Source: Bacteriovoracaceae bacterium (GTDB lineage: Bacteria; Bdellovibrionota; UBA1018). Taken from it: 16,398 bases of DNA. Location: contig CANFHS010000017.1 of assembly GCA_947446835.1 (NCBI GenBank), positions 1-16,398 of the forward strand, given 5' to 3'. Of this stretch, positions 5,487 to 14,424 are shown one piece after another. Each line of letters begins with the position of its first letter. The first letter of the stretch is position 1. Made by a program: the position numbers and the translations under genes. Under the pieces are notes generated by a model. It saw nothing but the letters and a program-made list of their open reading frames with translations, ran no database searches and had not been told where the DNA came from.

Positions 5487-7544
5487 ATGTCGTCCCTTGA
5501 AAATTTCAGGCCCCGGCTGAAGCCCTGCACCCTCCACCCCGAAGGGGCACGCCTGGTCATCGAAGAAATCGCGACCCATCGCCACTTCCTGCTGCCCGCG
5601 GAGGCTGCCCCGATCGTGGCCAGGCTGGATGGATCCCGCACCCTGAGCGAGATCGTGGCCGATCTTCACCATCATCAGGAGGACTTCACTTTCCGCGGCC
5701 TGATCCACACGGTCGAGTCGCTGCAGCGCGCGGACTTCCTGGTCACGTCGCGCGAAAACCGCCTGGATTCCGGAAAAGACGCCCCCGAGGGCTTCTTTGA
5801 CCGCGTCCACGGCGCGCTGGAACGGCTGCGCATGACCTGGGTTTTCAAGCCCTCGGTCCAGATCCGTCGCCCCCATCCCGCGTTCTTCTGGGGCGGCTCG
5901 CTGCTGTTGATCGTGCTGGCGCTTCTCTCCTTCGCCACGGACGACTACCTCGTGCCGGCCAACCAGTTCGGCCTGCTCAAGGACTCGAACGCGGCCGGAG
6001 TGCTGTTCATCCTGGGGGTCACCGGGCTGCTGCTCTCCGCCAAGGCACTGGTTTCGGCGAGCCTGCAGCTCCTGGCGACGGGGCGGGTTTACGGCCTGGC
6101 GCTTCGCTCCTCGCGGTTCACGGGCCATTTCGCGGTGAGCGATGCCGCCATCTACCTGGGCCGGGGCCGCGCGCTGCCCGCCATGTTCCAGCTGGCCACC
6201 TGGCTGACCCCGGTGGCCGTGGCCGGAGTGGCCGAGATCTTCTGGGGCACGAGACTCTGGTTTCCCCAGATCAAGACGCTGGCGTTCTTCCTGTTCCTGC
6301 TGGACGCCAACCCCTACCTGTTCCAGAGCGAAGCCCACAAGGTGTTCTCGCTCTTCAGCCGCGACCACCTGGCCGTGCACCTGCTGCCCTACCTCAAGAA
6401 GCGCTCGCTTCTACCCCGCTTCGGAAACCGCCAGAAGGTGCAGGACGAGATCAAGCTGCTGTCCTGGGCGGTGTACGCCCTGAGCTGGGCCTCGCTTTCG
6501 CTCTACTTTGCCCTGGACGTGCTGCAGAGCAACTTCCCGAACCTGTGGCTCGCACTGACCGAAGGAACCTTCCTCAACGCGGCAGCGGCGACCGTGACCC
6601 TGACCAGCCTGAGCCTCTGGGCCCTGTACTTCCTGTTCGACCTGGGCGGCACCCTGCTCAGGAACGCGGTCGATCCGCTTCGCGACCCCCTGGAAAAGCT
6701 GCGCGCGCTCCTGGTGCGGGAGAAATCCCGCAACACGTCCCATGAGGATCGCAAGCTGAAGCACCTGCTGCAGGGACATCCGCTGTTTTCGAACCTCCGC
6801 GAGTCGACTCTCGACTTCCTGGTCAGCCTGTCCCAGGTGGCCACCTTCCCGCGCGGATCCCGGCTCATCCTGCAGGGCCAACCCAACCGCAACCTCTGCC
6901 AGATCCTGGGCGGCACCGTGTCCATCCGCAAGGCCGAAGCTTCGGGCGCCTCGGTGACCGTGGCCACGCTGGGCATGGGAACCGTGCTGGGCGAAGTCTC
7001 GGCCCTGCAAGGCCAGGAGGCCACCGCCGACGTCGTGGCCGAAGAAACGGTGCAGGCGCTGCTGATCCCCGGCACGGTCATCCGCCAGCTTCCCAAGCTG
7101 GACGGCGGCACGCAGGACTTCGAGGCGCTGTCGTCGCGCATCCTGCTGAGCCATTTCCTGGGCTCCTCGCCCTTGTTCCGCAACCTGCCGGGCGAGGCCT
7201 TGCACCTGTTCACGCAGCGGGGCCAGATCATCGAGGTGCCGTCGGGCCAGGTCGTGACCCGCCAGGGAGACCAGGATCCGAGCTTCTACCTGGTCATGCA
7301 CGGCAGCCTCCAGGTCATCCGCGACGAGCAGACGGTGGCCGCCCTCGGCCAGGGCGATTTCTTCGGTGAAATCTCGCTCATCTCCAACGGCCCGCGCACG
7401 GCCACGGTCCGGGCTCTTCAGGCCTGCAGCCTGCTCAGGCTCGAAGCCAGCGCCTTCTGGGAAATCCTGGCCAGCAACCTGCGGATCTCGACCTACATCG
7501 AGGCCGTGGCCGAAGACCGCAAGCACACGAGGGCCAGCGCATGA
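5487..7544 (+). CDS. PqqD-like / degenerate M50-like membrane protein with two cyclic-nucleotide-binding domains
   Basis: The 685-residue product has three parts. Residues about 15-90 resemble a PqqD-type winged helix (HFLLPAEAAPIVARLDGSRT). Residues about 130-390 hold roughly six hydrophobic segments, laid out like the PqqD-plus-M50 'peptide zinc metalloprotease' proteins. Where HExxH should stand I read SASLQ (190-194) before RVYGLAL, and DANPYLFQSEAH (273-284) stands where the NPLLRFDGY-type motif would be, so the metal ligands appear lost. Residues about 425-535 and 555-670 are two cyclic-nucleotide-binding domains. The second has a full phosphate-binding cassette, FGEISLISNGPRTATV with E628 and R637; the first (LGEVSALQGQEATADV) keeps E503 but lacks the Arg. 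It is probably an inner-membrane protein sensing a cyclic nucleotide. The ATG is fixed by an in-frame TGA 18 nt upstream; no Shine-Dalgarno is seen. It overlaps the next gene by ATGA. Confidence 0.82.
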   Translation: MSSLENFRPRLKPCTLHPEGARLVIEEIATHRHFLLPAEAAPIVARLDGSRTLSEIVADLHHHQEDFTFRGLIHTVESLQRADFLVTSRENRLDSGKDAPEGFFDRVHGALERLRMTWVFKPSVQIRRPHPAFFWGGSLLLIVLALLSFATDDYLVPANQFGLLKDSNAAGVLFILGVTGLLLSAKALVSASLQLLATGRVYGLALRSSRFTGHFAVSDAAIYLGRGRALPAMFQLATWLTPVAVAGVAEIFWGTRLWFPQIKTLAFFLFLLDANPYLFQSEAHKVFSLFSRDHLAVHLLPYLKKRSLLPRFGNRQKVQDEIKLLSWAVYALSWASLSLYFALDVLQSNFPNLWLALTEGTFLNAAAATVTLTSLSLWALYFLFDLGGTLLRNAVDPLRDPLEKLRALLVREKSRNTSHEDRKLKHLLQGHPLFSNLRESTLDFLVSLSQVATFPRGSRLILQGQPNRNLCQILGGTVSIRKAEASGASVTVATLGMGTVLGEVSALQGQEATADVVAEETVQALLIPGTVIRQLPKLDGGTQDFEALSSRILLSHFLGSSPLFRNLPGEALHLFTQRGQIIEVPSGQVVTRQGDQDPSFYLVMHGSLQVIRDEQTVAALGQGDFFGEISLISNGPRTATVRALQACSLLRLEASAFWEILASNLRISTYIEAVAEDRKHTRASA

Positions 7545-7909
7545 GCCTGCTCCCGATGATGATCATGATGGGCGCCGCCGCCGCCAACGCCGACAAGCTC
7601 AAGGGCCTGATCCAGCAGGTGACCACTGTGGCCGTGCAGAGCGAGGTCAACGAGATCAGCAAGATGATCGTGCTGGACAACATCACAGGTTCCACGCTGC
7701 CCAAGGCCGAGGAATTCGAAGCCTACCTGCGGGCCAACATGCGGGTGCCCGCGAGCAACAGCGCCCACAAGCGCGACGTCTCGAAGGACCGCTGGCAACA
7801 CACCTACCGGGTCGAGTACCCTGGCCCCAACCAGGTCAAGGTGTCGAGCGCAGGCCCTGACGGGGTATTCGACACACCCGACGACATCTACTCCGTCCGG
7901 GAGCTCTGA
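7541..7909 (+). CDS. Small protein with GspG-like C-terminal domain, no prepilin signal
   Basis: This 122-residue protein ends in a segment like the C-terminal part of the major type II secretion pseudopilin GspG: KDRWQHTYRV (82-91) followed by SSAGPDGVFDTPDDIYS (102-118), whose Asp residues would form the calcium site. The N-terminus differs from a pilin: MSLLPMMIMMGAAAANAD has no Gly-Phe-Thr-Leu-Ile-Glu type cleavage site and only a short hydrophobic stretch, followed by a helical region to about residue 65. It may be membrane-tethered or even cytoplasmic. The ATG overlaps the stop of the CNB protein (ATGA) and has a GAGGG Shine-Dalgarno about 9 nt upstream inside that gene, so the two are co-expressed and probably act together. 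The function is unknown. Resemblance to GspG is by motif only. Confidence 0.75.
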   Translation: MSLLPMMIMMGAAAANADKLKGLIQQVTTVAVQSEVNEISKMIVLDNITGSTLPKAEEFEAYLRANMRVPASNSAHKRDVSKDRWQHTYRVEYPGPNQVKVSSAGPDGVFDTPDDIYSVREL

Positions 7910-7925
7910 GCGGGGCGGGGAAAGT

Positions 7926-8002
7926 TGGTGGGCCCACCAGGACTCGAACCTGGGACCAAGCGGTTATGAGCCGCCAGCTCTAACCAGCTGAGCTATGGGC
8001 CC
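7926..8002 (-). tRNA. tRNA with CAU anticodon, probably tRNA-Ile2
   Basis: A complete 77-nt cloverleaf can be folded on the minus strand: acceptor GGGCCCA/TGGGCCC, D-stem GCTC/GAGC, anticodon stem GGCGG/CCGCT around loop CTCATAA, T-stem CCAGG/CCTGG with TTCGAGT loop, discriminator A and an encoded CCA (7926-7928). A CAU anticodon occurs in initiator Met, elongator Met and Ile2. The intact first pair, G1-C72, argues against the initiator. The anticodon arm followed by CTTGGTC, with a G-T first stem pair, closely matches E. coli ileX. I therefore favour tRNA-Ile2, which is modified by TilS to read AUA, over elongator Met. The upstream protein gene ends inside the tRNA's 5' end. Confidence 0.95.
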
Positions 8003-8793
8003 CCATCGCCGACCATACACGAGGCCGAAACCGGCTCCAAGCTTTGCGACGGGCGGGCACCGGTCACGGCGCCATCGCCCGCCACCGCTGACATCGCCTC
8101 GATGAGGTGGAAGACTCCGGGCCTGAGCTGCCACGACCAGAACTGCCGAGGCCTTCCCGGAAATAGGTCTCCCGTCAGGTGATCCAGCAGGACCGCCGAG
8201 TCCGGCCCGTAAAACCGGCCAAGGATATCCGAATCTGTGAGCACGTCCTGCGAATCGCCCAGCAGGGCTCCCGGCGCTCCCCGCGGGCGCGCCGGGCCAG
8301 AAAGGCGGTCATGGAAGCTGGCCCACGAGCGCCCCGCGAGCGCCCGCTCCAGCCCGCGCTTCCAGGTGCCGAACGTGTCGGCCAGTGCCGCCCCCTGATC
8401 CAGGAACCTGAGCTGCCCCAGCAGATTGCAGAACAACACGGCGTGCCCGGGGAAAGCGTGCAGAAGGGCATCCACACGCGCGGGATCAAAGTCCCCGTTC
8501 CGCGGCGAAAGGAAGTCCTCGCGGCTCCATACCACCCGGCGCCCCAGCCGGGCCTGGAGCCAGAGGCGCGCCACGCGGTCCGGGTCCACGGCCGACACCT
8601 GCTTAAAGCCCCCGAACCAGTCGCGCCCGGGCAGGCAGTGGCCCGCGCTGGGGCCCACGAGCAGGAGCTTGCGTTCCGGCGGCCGCCAGTCGCCCAGCCA
8701 GCGCGCCACTTCGACACGGAAGGGCGCCCACAGGCCCTTGCGGTACCGCAACGCGCGCCAGTGATAGGCCAAACCCCCGGTCAGTTCCCTCAT
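7993..8793 (-). CDS. Methyltransferase-like (Rossmann-fold) protein of unknown function
   Basis: I do not recognise this 266-residue protein as a named family. The segment LLLVGPSAGHCL (43-54) followed by VSAVDPDRVARL (66-77) resembles motifs I and II of class I SAM-dependent methyltransferases, and DALLHAFPGHAVLFCNLLG could be the strand-4 region, so a Rossmann methyltransferase-like fold is likely. No catalytic motif is clear. The start is uncertain: a TTG at 8829 would lie in the T-run of the rpoD terminator, so the ATG at 8793 is preferred, although its AAGGGG Shine-Dalgarno touches the start codon. The TAG stop lies at tRNA positions 8-10, so the last three residues (GGP) are encoded with the acceptor stem. 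It follows the rpoD terminator on the same strand and may share a transcript with the tRNA. Confidence 0.72.
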   Translation of the reverse strand: MRELTGGLAYHWRALRYRKGLWAPFRVEVARWLGDWRPPERKLLLVGPSAGHCLPGRDWFGGFKQVSAVDPDRVARLWLQARLGRRVVWSREDFLSPRNGDFDPARVDALLHAFPGHAVLFCNLLGQLRFLDQGAALADTFGTWKRGLERALAGRSWASFHDRLSGPARPRGAPGALLGDSQDVLTDSDILGRFYGPDSAVLLDHLTGDLFPGRPRQFWSWQLRPGVFHLIEAMSAVAGDGAVTGARPSQSLEPVSASCMVGDGGP

Positions 8794-8832
8794 CCCCTTC
8801 AGGATGCCCCGGGACGCGGCCCGCGCCAAAGC

Positions 8833-8866
8833 AAAAGGGCCGGTGACCCCGAAGGATCACCGGCCC
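8833..8866 (-). terminator. Rho-independent terminator of the rpsU-yqeY-dnaG-rpoD operon
   Basis: On the minus strand, 21 nt past the rpoD stop, GGGCCGGTGA and TCACCGGCCC form a perfect 10-bp stem with a short loop, followed by TTTT and a further T-rich stretch. Stem strength and T-run are what an intrinsic terminator needs. Confidence 0.88.
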
Positions 8867-8887
8867 CGGAATTGCGGTCGACCGGAA

Positions 8888-10727
<1,840 letters not shown>

Positions 10728-10741
<14 letters not shown>

Positions 10742-12719
10742 AAGAGACGCTAAACTCCTTCATCCTTCGCTGGACGTCAAGGTATTCCTTCATCAATTTC
10801 GAATGTAACCCTGCGTCTTGCTTGGCTTCTGCATCAGCCATCGCTGTTTTGATTTGCTGCGAAAAACGTGCCCAAGAACGGGCGAGCCCAACCTCGCAGG
10901 CCCGCCGGTAATCGCCTTCGGCGATCGGCAGCTCCTGGGCAAGCAGGGCTTCCATAACAATCGAGCGGACTTGCGGCTCAATTGCCTCTCCAAAAAAAGA
11001 TTCTGGATCAGCCCGAAATGCTTGCCATTCTCCGGCCTCATCGGCCAGTGGTGCCACAAAGGCCCTGACTGAAGGGTAGTCAAAAAGGTCAGAAATTGTC
11101 ATCCGGGGAGGAAGCTGCTCGCGGATCCGGAGCAGGACTTCGGAGGCCGGGCCGAGAAAAACGAGCCCCTGAAGCATGGCCACCTCCCGCCTGGAAAGCA
11201 GCACAGGAGCGGACGGCCGGGTGCGAGGCCGGGCCCTGGCCGGCTGGTTCGGATGAGGCGACTGGGGCGCCACGGGTCGGGCAGCCGGCCTGGGTGGCTG
11301 CGTCTGCAGCGCGATGGCGGGAGCTGCGGAGCCCCCGGAATGGGAAAGCGCCTTGTCGAGCAGCGCGCGCGGAACCCCGAGCTTGCCCTGGAGCGCTTCG
11401 AGGCGAACCTCGCGTCCCACCGGATCGCGGAAACGTCCCAGCCAAGAGGCCACCTGCTTGATGGCCTGGGTGCGCTCCTCGGGCCCCTTGCGGGACGAAT
11501 CGACCAGCTCGTCGATGCGCGCATCCAGGATGGGCCGGGCGCCGGCCAGGATGGCCATCATGCGCTCGCGCCCGTCGGGCCGGGGCTTGCCGGTCAGGCC
11601 ATCAAAGAGCACCTCGTCGGGGTCGAGGCCGTCGGGAATGGAAGCGCCCGAAAGCACCAGCCCCTGGTCCAGGCCCACCTCCATGGCGCGCTCGGTGGCG
11701 GAGATGCCCGCCCGGTCGCCGTCAAAGAGCACCGTGACCTTGCTGCCCAGGCGCTTGAACAAGGCCAGGTGATCGGGCGTCAGCGCGGTTCCGCAGGTGG
11801 CTACCACGTTCTCGAAGCCCGCCGCGTGAAGCGCCAGCACGTCGAAGTACCCTTCCACCAGGATGATCTCGTCGGCCTCGCGGATGTGCTTCTGCGCCTG
11901 GAAAAGCCCGTACGCCACCTTGGACTTGGCGAACAGGGGCGATTCGGAAGAGTTCATGTACTTGGGGCCTTCGCCGCCCACGTCGGGAGCGCCCTGGGGC
12001 GTGGGTAGCGTGCGCCCGCCAAAGCCCACCACCTTTCCTCGCGAGTCGAGGATGGGAAACATGGCGCGGTTGCGGAACATGTCGTAGTGGCCCGGGCCGT
12101 CCTTGCCCTGCTGCTTCTGCGAGGGCTTGATCAGCCCCAGCTCCACGGCCAGCCCGAGCGGCGCCTGCTTTTCGACCATGTGCCGCGACAGCGCGTCCCA
12201 CGAGGCCGGCGCGCCCCCCAGGTAAAAGCTGCGGTGGAGATCCGGGCTCGAGATGCCCCGAGCCGCGAAATACTGCTGGATGTGCGGAGAGCGGGGCAGC
12301 TGCTGCCGGTAAAACATGGCCGTGAACAGATTCAACTTGTGCGCCAGCTGGGTCTTTTCGAGCGCGGCCTTGCGGCGCTCCAGCACGGCCGGATCACCTT
12401 CCCCGGCCAGCGCGTCCCAGTCCTTGGGCAGCGCGATCTTGGCGCGCGCGGCCAGATCGTCGATGGCCTCGACAAAGCTGAGCGTGTGGATTTCCTGGAC
12501 GAAGTTCACCAGGTCCCCACCCTTCTTGCAGCCATAGCAGTGGTAGAGCTGCTTCTGCTCGCTCACGCTGAAGGAGGGCGAACGCTCGGAGTGGAAGGGA
12601 CAAAGGCCGGTATGGTTGGACCCGCTCTTGCGAAGCACCACGTGCTCGCTCACGATGTCCACGAGGTTCACCGCGTCCTTGATCTTCTTCAGGAGCTCGG
12701 GGGTGATCTTGCGCTTCAT
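10728..12719 (-). CDS. dnaG: DNA primase
   Basis: This 663-residue protein is the replicative primase that makes RNA primers for lagging-strand synthesis with DnaB helicase. The N-terminal zinc-binding domain has CPFH (C40, H43) and CYGC (C61, C64). The catalytic core includes the NRAMFPILDSRGKVVGFGGR segment and the TOPRIM motifs EGYFD (289-293) and DGDRAG (333-338), with metal-binding acidic residues intact. A Pro/Arg/Ala-rich linker (about 475-515) leads to the C-terminal helicase-interaction domain. From about codon 540 the codon use changes (ATT, TCT, CTT, TTT, CCT and TCA become common), though the frame stays open. The ATG at 12719 follows the yqeY stop by 16 nt with only a weak Shine-Dalgarno, so coupling is likely. 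It overlaps rpoD downstream. Confidence 0.98.
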
Positions 12720-12735
12720 TCAGCCCGCTGCCGGT

Positions 12736-13188
12736 TCAGCCTTGGCCAAGGCGTTCCTTGACCAGCTGATTGACCAGCTTGCCATCGGCTTTTCCCTGGA
12801 CCTTGGGCATGAGCAGCTTCATCACGTTGCCCATGTCCTTGGCCGAAGCGGCCTTGGACTCGGTCACCGCCCAGTCCACCAGCTTGCGGACCTCGCCCTC
12901 GCCCATCTGCTCGGGCAGGAACGACTGCAGGAACCTGGCTTCGGCCTCCTCCTTGGCCACGAGGTCGAGGCGCCCGCCCGTGCGGAACTGCTCGATCGAG
13001 TCCTGCCGCTGCTTGAGCAGCGTCTGGGCGATCTTGGCGATTCCGGCGTCATCGAGGTCGACGCGGTCGTCGATCTCCTTCTTGCGGACGGCCGCGTGGA
13101 GGTTGCGGACAAAGGCGAGCTTTTCCTTGTCCCCTGCCTTCATGCAGGTCTTCATTTCTTCGGAAAGACGTTCTTTCAAGGTCGCCAT
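12736..13188 (-). CDS. yqeY: GatB/YqeY-family protein
   Basis: This 150-residue protein is a full-length YqeY family member, related to the tail domain of the GatB amidotransferase subunit. The family may bind tRNA, but its job in cells is not established. Hallmarks are RQDSIEQFRTGGRLDLVAKE (about 61-80), FLPEQMGEGEVRKLVDWA and the C-terminal KDMGNVMKLLMPKVQGKADG. The ATG at 13188 has an AGGAGG Shine-Dalgarno at a good distance (5 nt). It sits between rpsU and dnaG in the macromolecular synthesis operon, a conserved placement in many bacteria that lack the E. coli arrangement. Confidence 0.95.
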   Translation of the reverse strand: MATLKERLSEEMKTCMKAGDKEKLAFVRNLHAAVRKKEIDDRVDLDDAGIAKIAQTLLKQRQDSIEQFRTGGRLDLVAKEEAEARFLQSFLPEQMGEGEVRKLVDWAVTESKAASAKDMGNVMKLLMPKVQGKADGKLVNQLVKERLGQG

Positions 13189-13218
13189 GGGTCCTCCTGG
13201 TTCGTGGCCTGGATGGAT

Positions 13219-13255
13219 GAACGCCCGACAGACCCATCGGGCCGGCCGGGCGTTC
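13219..13255 (-). other. Hairpin between rpsU and yqeY
   Basis: GAACGCCCG and CGGGCGTTC form a perfect 9-bp stem, with a further GC-rich inner pairing (GGCCC with GGGTC) in the loop. No T-run follows on the minus strand, so it is not a plain intrinsic terminator. It lies 35 nt past the rpsU stop and 30 nt before yqeY. It could protect or process the rpsU message, as the intercistronic region does in the E. coli rpsU-dnaG-rpoD operon; that role is inference. Confidence 0.65.
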
Positions 13256-13290
13256 GTGAATTCGTCGAGCGTCGGGAAGACTGGACGCGA

Positions 13291-13482
13291 TCAACGCGTG
13301 CGGGTCTTCTTGACGGCGCGCTTGCGGGCGGCGGCAGCTTTCTTCTTACGCTTCACCGAGGGCTTTTCATAAGACTCGCGCTTGCGCACTTCCGAAAGGA
13401 TGCCGGCTTTTTCACACTGCTTTTTGAACTTCTTGAGGGCGGCCTCGAAAGAGTCGCCGTCACGGATCATGATACCGGGCAT
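13291..13482 (-). CDS. rpsU: Small ribosomal subunit protein bS21
   Basis: This 63-residue basic protein is ribosomal protein S21 of the 30S subunit, which acts in initiation near the anti-Shine-Dalgarno end of 16S rRNA. It has the family pattern MPGIMIRDGDSFEAALKKFK, then KQCEKAGILSEVRKRESYEKPS and a Lys/Arg-rich tail. A GTG three codons upstream is in frame, but it is part of the strong Shine-Dalgarno AGGGAGGTG (13499-13491), so the ATG at 13482 is the start. It is the first gene of the rpsU-yqeY-dnaG-rpoD operon and has its own promoter and leader hairpin. Confidence 0.96.
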   Translation of the reverse strand: MPGIMIRDGDSFEAALKKFKKQCEKAGILSEVRKRESYEKPSVKRKKKAAAARKRAVKKTRTR

Positions 13483-13510
13483 TAAATTCACCTCCCTTCG
13501 GCTTGGAATC

Positions 13511-13530
13511 GTCGGTCCCGAAGAACCGAC
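13511..13530 (-). other. UUCG-capped hairpin in the rpsU leader
   Basis: On the minus strand GTCGGTTC-TTCG-GGACCGAC folds into an 8-bp stem (one T-G pair) closed by a C(UUCG)G tetraloop, an unusually stable loop. It lies between the promoter and the Shine-Dalgarno of rpsU, about 28 nt before the start codon, and no T-run follows. It may stabilise the leader or take part in control by S21; that is inference. Confidence 0.6.
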
Positions 13531-13535
13531 ACCCG

Positions 13536-13565
13536 CTTATACGGGGATGCGTCAGCGAGAGTCAA
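13536..13565 (-). promoter_or_regulatory. Sigma-70 promoter of the rpsU operon
   Basis: TTGACT (13565-13560) and TATAAG (13541-13536) each match five of six consensus bases and are 18 bp apart on the minus strand. The -35 box lies within the last codons of the mevalonate kinase gene. Transcription would begin near 13529, at the base of the leader hairpin. Confidence 0.78.
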
Positions 13566-14424
13566 GGAGCGCCACAAGGAAGCCCCCGCCCCCGGCGCCG
13601 GTCAGCTTGACGGCTCGGGCTCCCTGGGCCCGAAGCCGGGCCTCCAGGGACTCCGCCTCGGGGGGCAGAAGCCCCCAGGTCCGGTAGCAGGCGTGGGCCT
13701 GGTCCATGGCCTGGGCCAGGGCGTCGAGCGCAGGCCCCCGGTCCGAGGGCCCGGCCTGGGCATAGGCCCGGAGAGCGTCCCGCGCCTGGGTGGCAGCGTC
13801 GGACATGCGCCGATCGGCCGCCTCGGCCCCGGCAGGATCGGTCCGGAAAAGGGCCTCGACCTGGGCCACACAGTCGCGGGTCCGGGCGCGGAGACCCAGA
13901 TCATGGAAGCTGAACCGGGGCAGTTCGCCCAGTTCGAGCGGCACGGCCCCTGCCGCGCGGGTGAACGAAACCGGGCGTCCGGCCAGCACCGCCGCCACGT
14001 CCATGCCGCTGGATTTGCCGTGGAAACGGTCCTCCAGGGTCCGGGCAAATTCGAAGAGCTGCGCTGGCGCCAGCTCGCCTCGCGACTCCAGCCACCGCGC
14101 CAAGGCCACGCAAAGCGCCGCGGACGATCCGACGCCCGCGCCGGAGGGGATGGTGCTCTGGACCCGGATCAGCCCTGAAGCACCGCTGGCGGCCTGCGGA
14201 CAAAGCGCCCGGGCCTCGTGGATCATCCCTTCGAGGACCCCGGCCGTTTGGGACGGGTCAAACCGGAGCCCGCCGTCCCGGCCCACCGGATTGGCCAGGG
14301 GCTCGTACGAAAATTCGAGCGTGAACTCGGGATGCGGAAGCGCCACGGCCAGGCCACCCCGAATGACCGCGTGCTCGCCAGCCAGGACCCATTTTCCCGG
14401 AACCCGGACCGAGAAGCCCTTCAA
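13552..14424 (-). CDS. mvk: Mevalonate kinase
   Basis: This 290-residue GHMP-superfamily kinase most likely phosphorylates mevalonate with ATP in the lower mevalonate route to isopentenyl diphosphate. Motif 1 is PGKWVLAGEHAVI (9-21), the ATP loop is IPSGAGVGSSAA (92-103), the substrate and catalytic segment is HGKSSGMDVA (135-144, with D142), and motif 3 is KLTGAGGGGF (273-282). These fit mevalonate kinase better than other GHMP members. The start is a TTG at 14424 that overlaps the mvaD stop as TTGA and has AGGAG at good spacing. It is the third gene of a GHMP operon. Its 3' end contains the -35 box of the rpsU promoter. Substrate assignment is from motifs and context. Confidence 0.87.
   Translation of the reverse strand: MKGFSVRVPGKWVLAGEHAVIRGGLAVALPHPEFTLEFSYEPLANPVGRDGGLRFDPSQTAGVLEGMIHEARALCPQAASGASGLIRVQSTIPSGAGVGSSAALCVALARWLESRGELAPAQLFEFARTLEDRFHGKSSGMDVAAVLAGRPVSFTRAAGAVPLELGELPRFSFHDLGLRARTRDCVAQVEALFRTDPAGAEAADRRMSDAATQARDALRAYAQAGPSDRGPALDALAQAMDQAHACYRTWGLLPPEAESLEARLRAQGARAVKLTGAGGGGFLVALLDSR

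Noticed and set aside
5391..6380. Upstream extension of the HIT reading frame on the minus strand
   Set aside because: The extension is the antisense of the CNB membrane protein, and the HIT family N-terminus begins at the ATG at 5390.
7926..7939. Perfect 14-bp palindrome TGGTGGGCCCACCA
   Set aside because: It arises because the tRNA acceptor strand GGGCCC is self-complementary and is flanked by GG and the encoded CCA; no separate function is needed.
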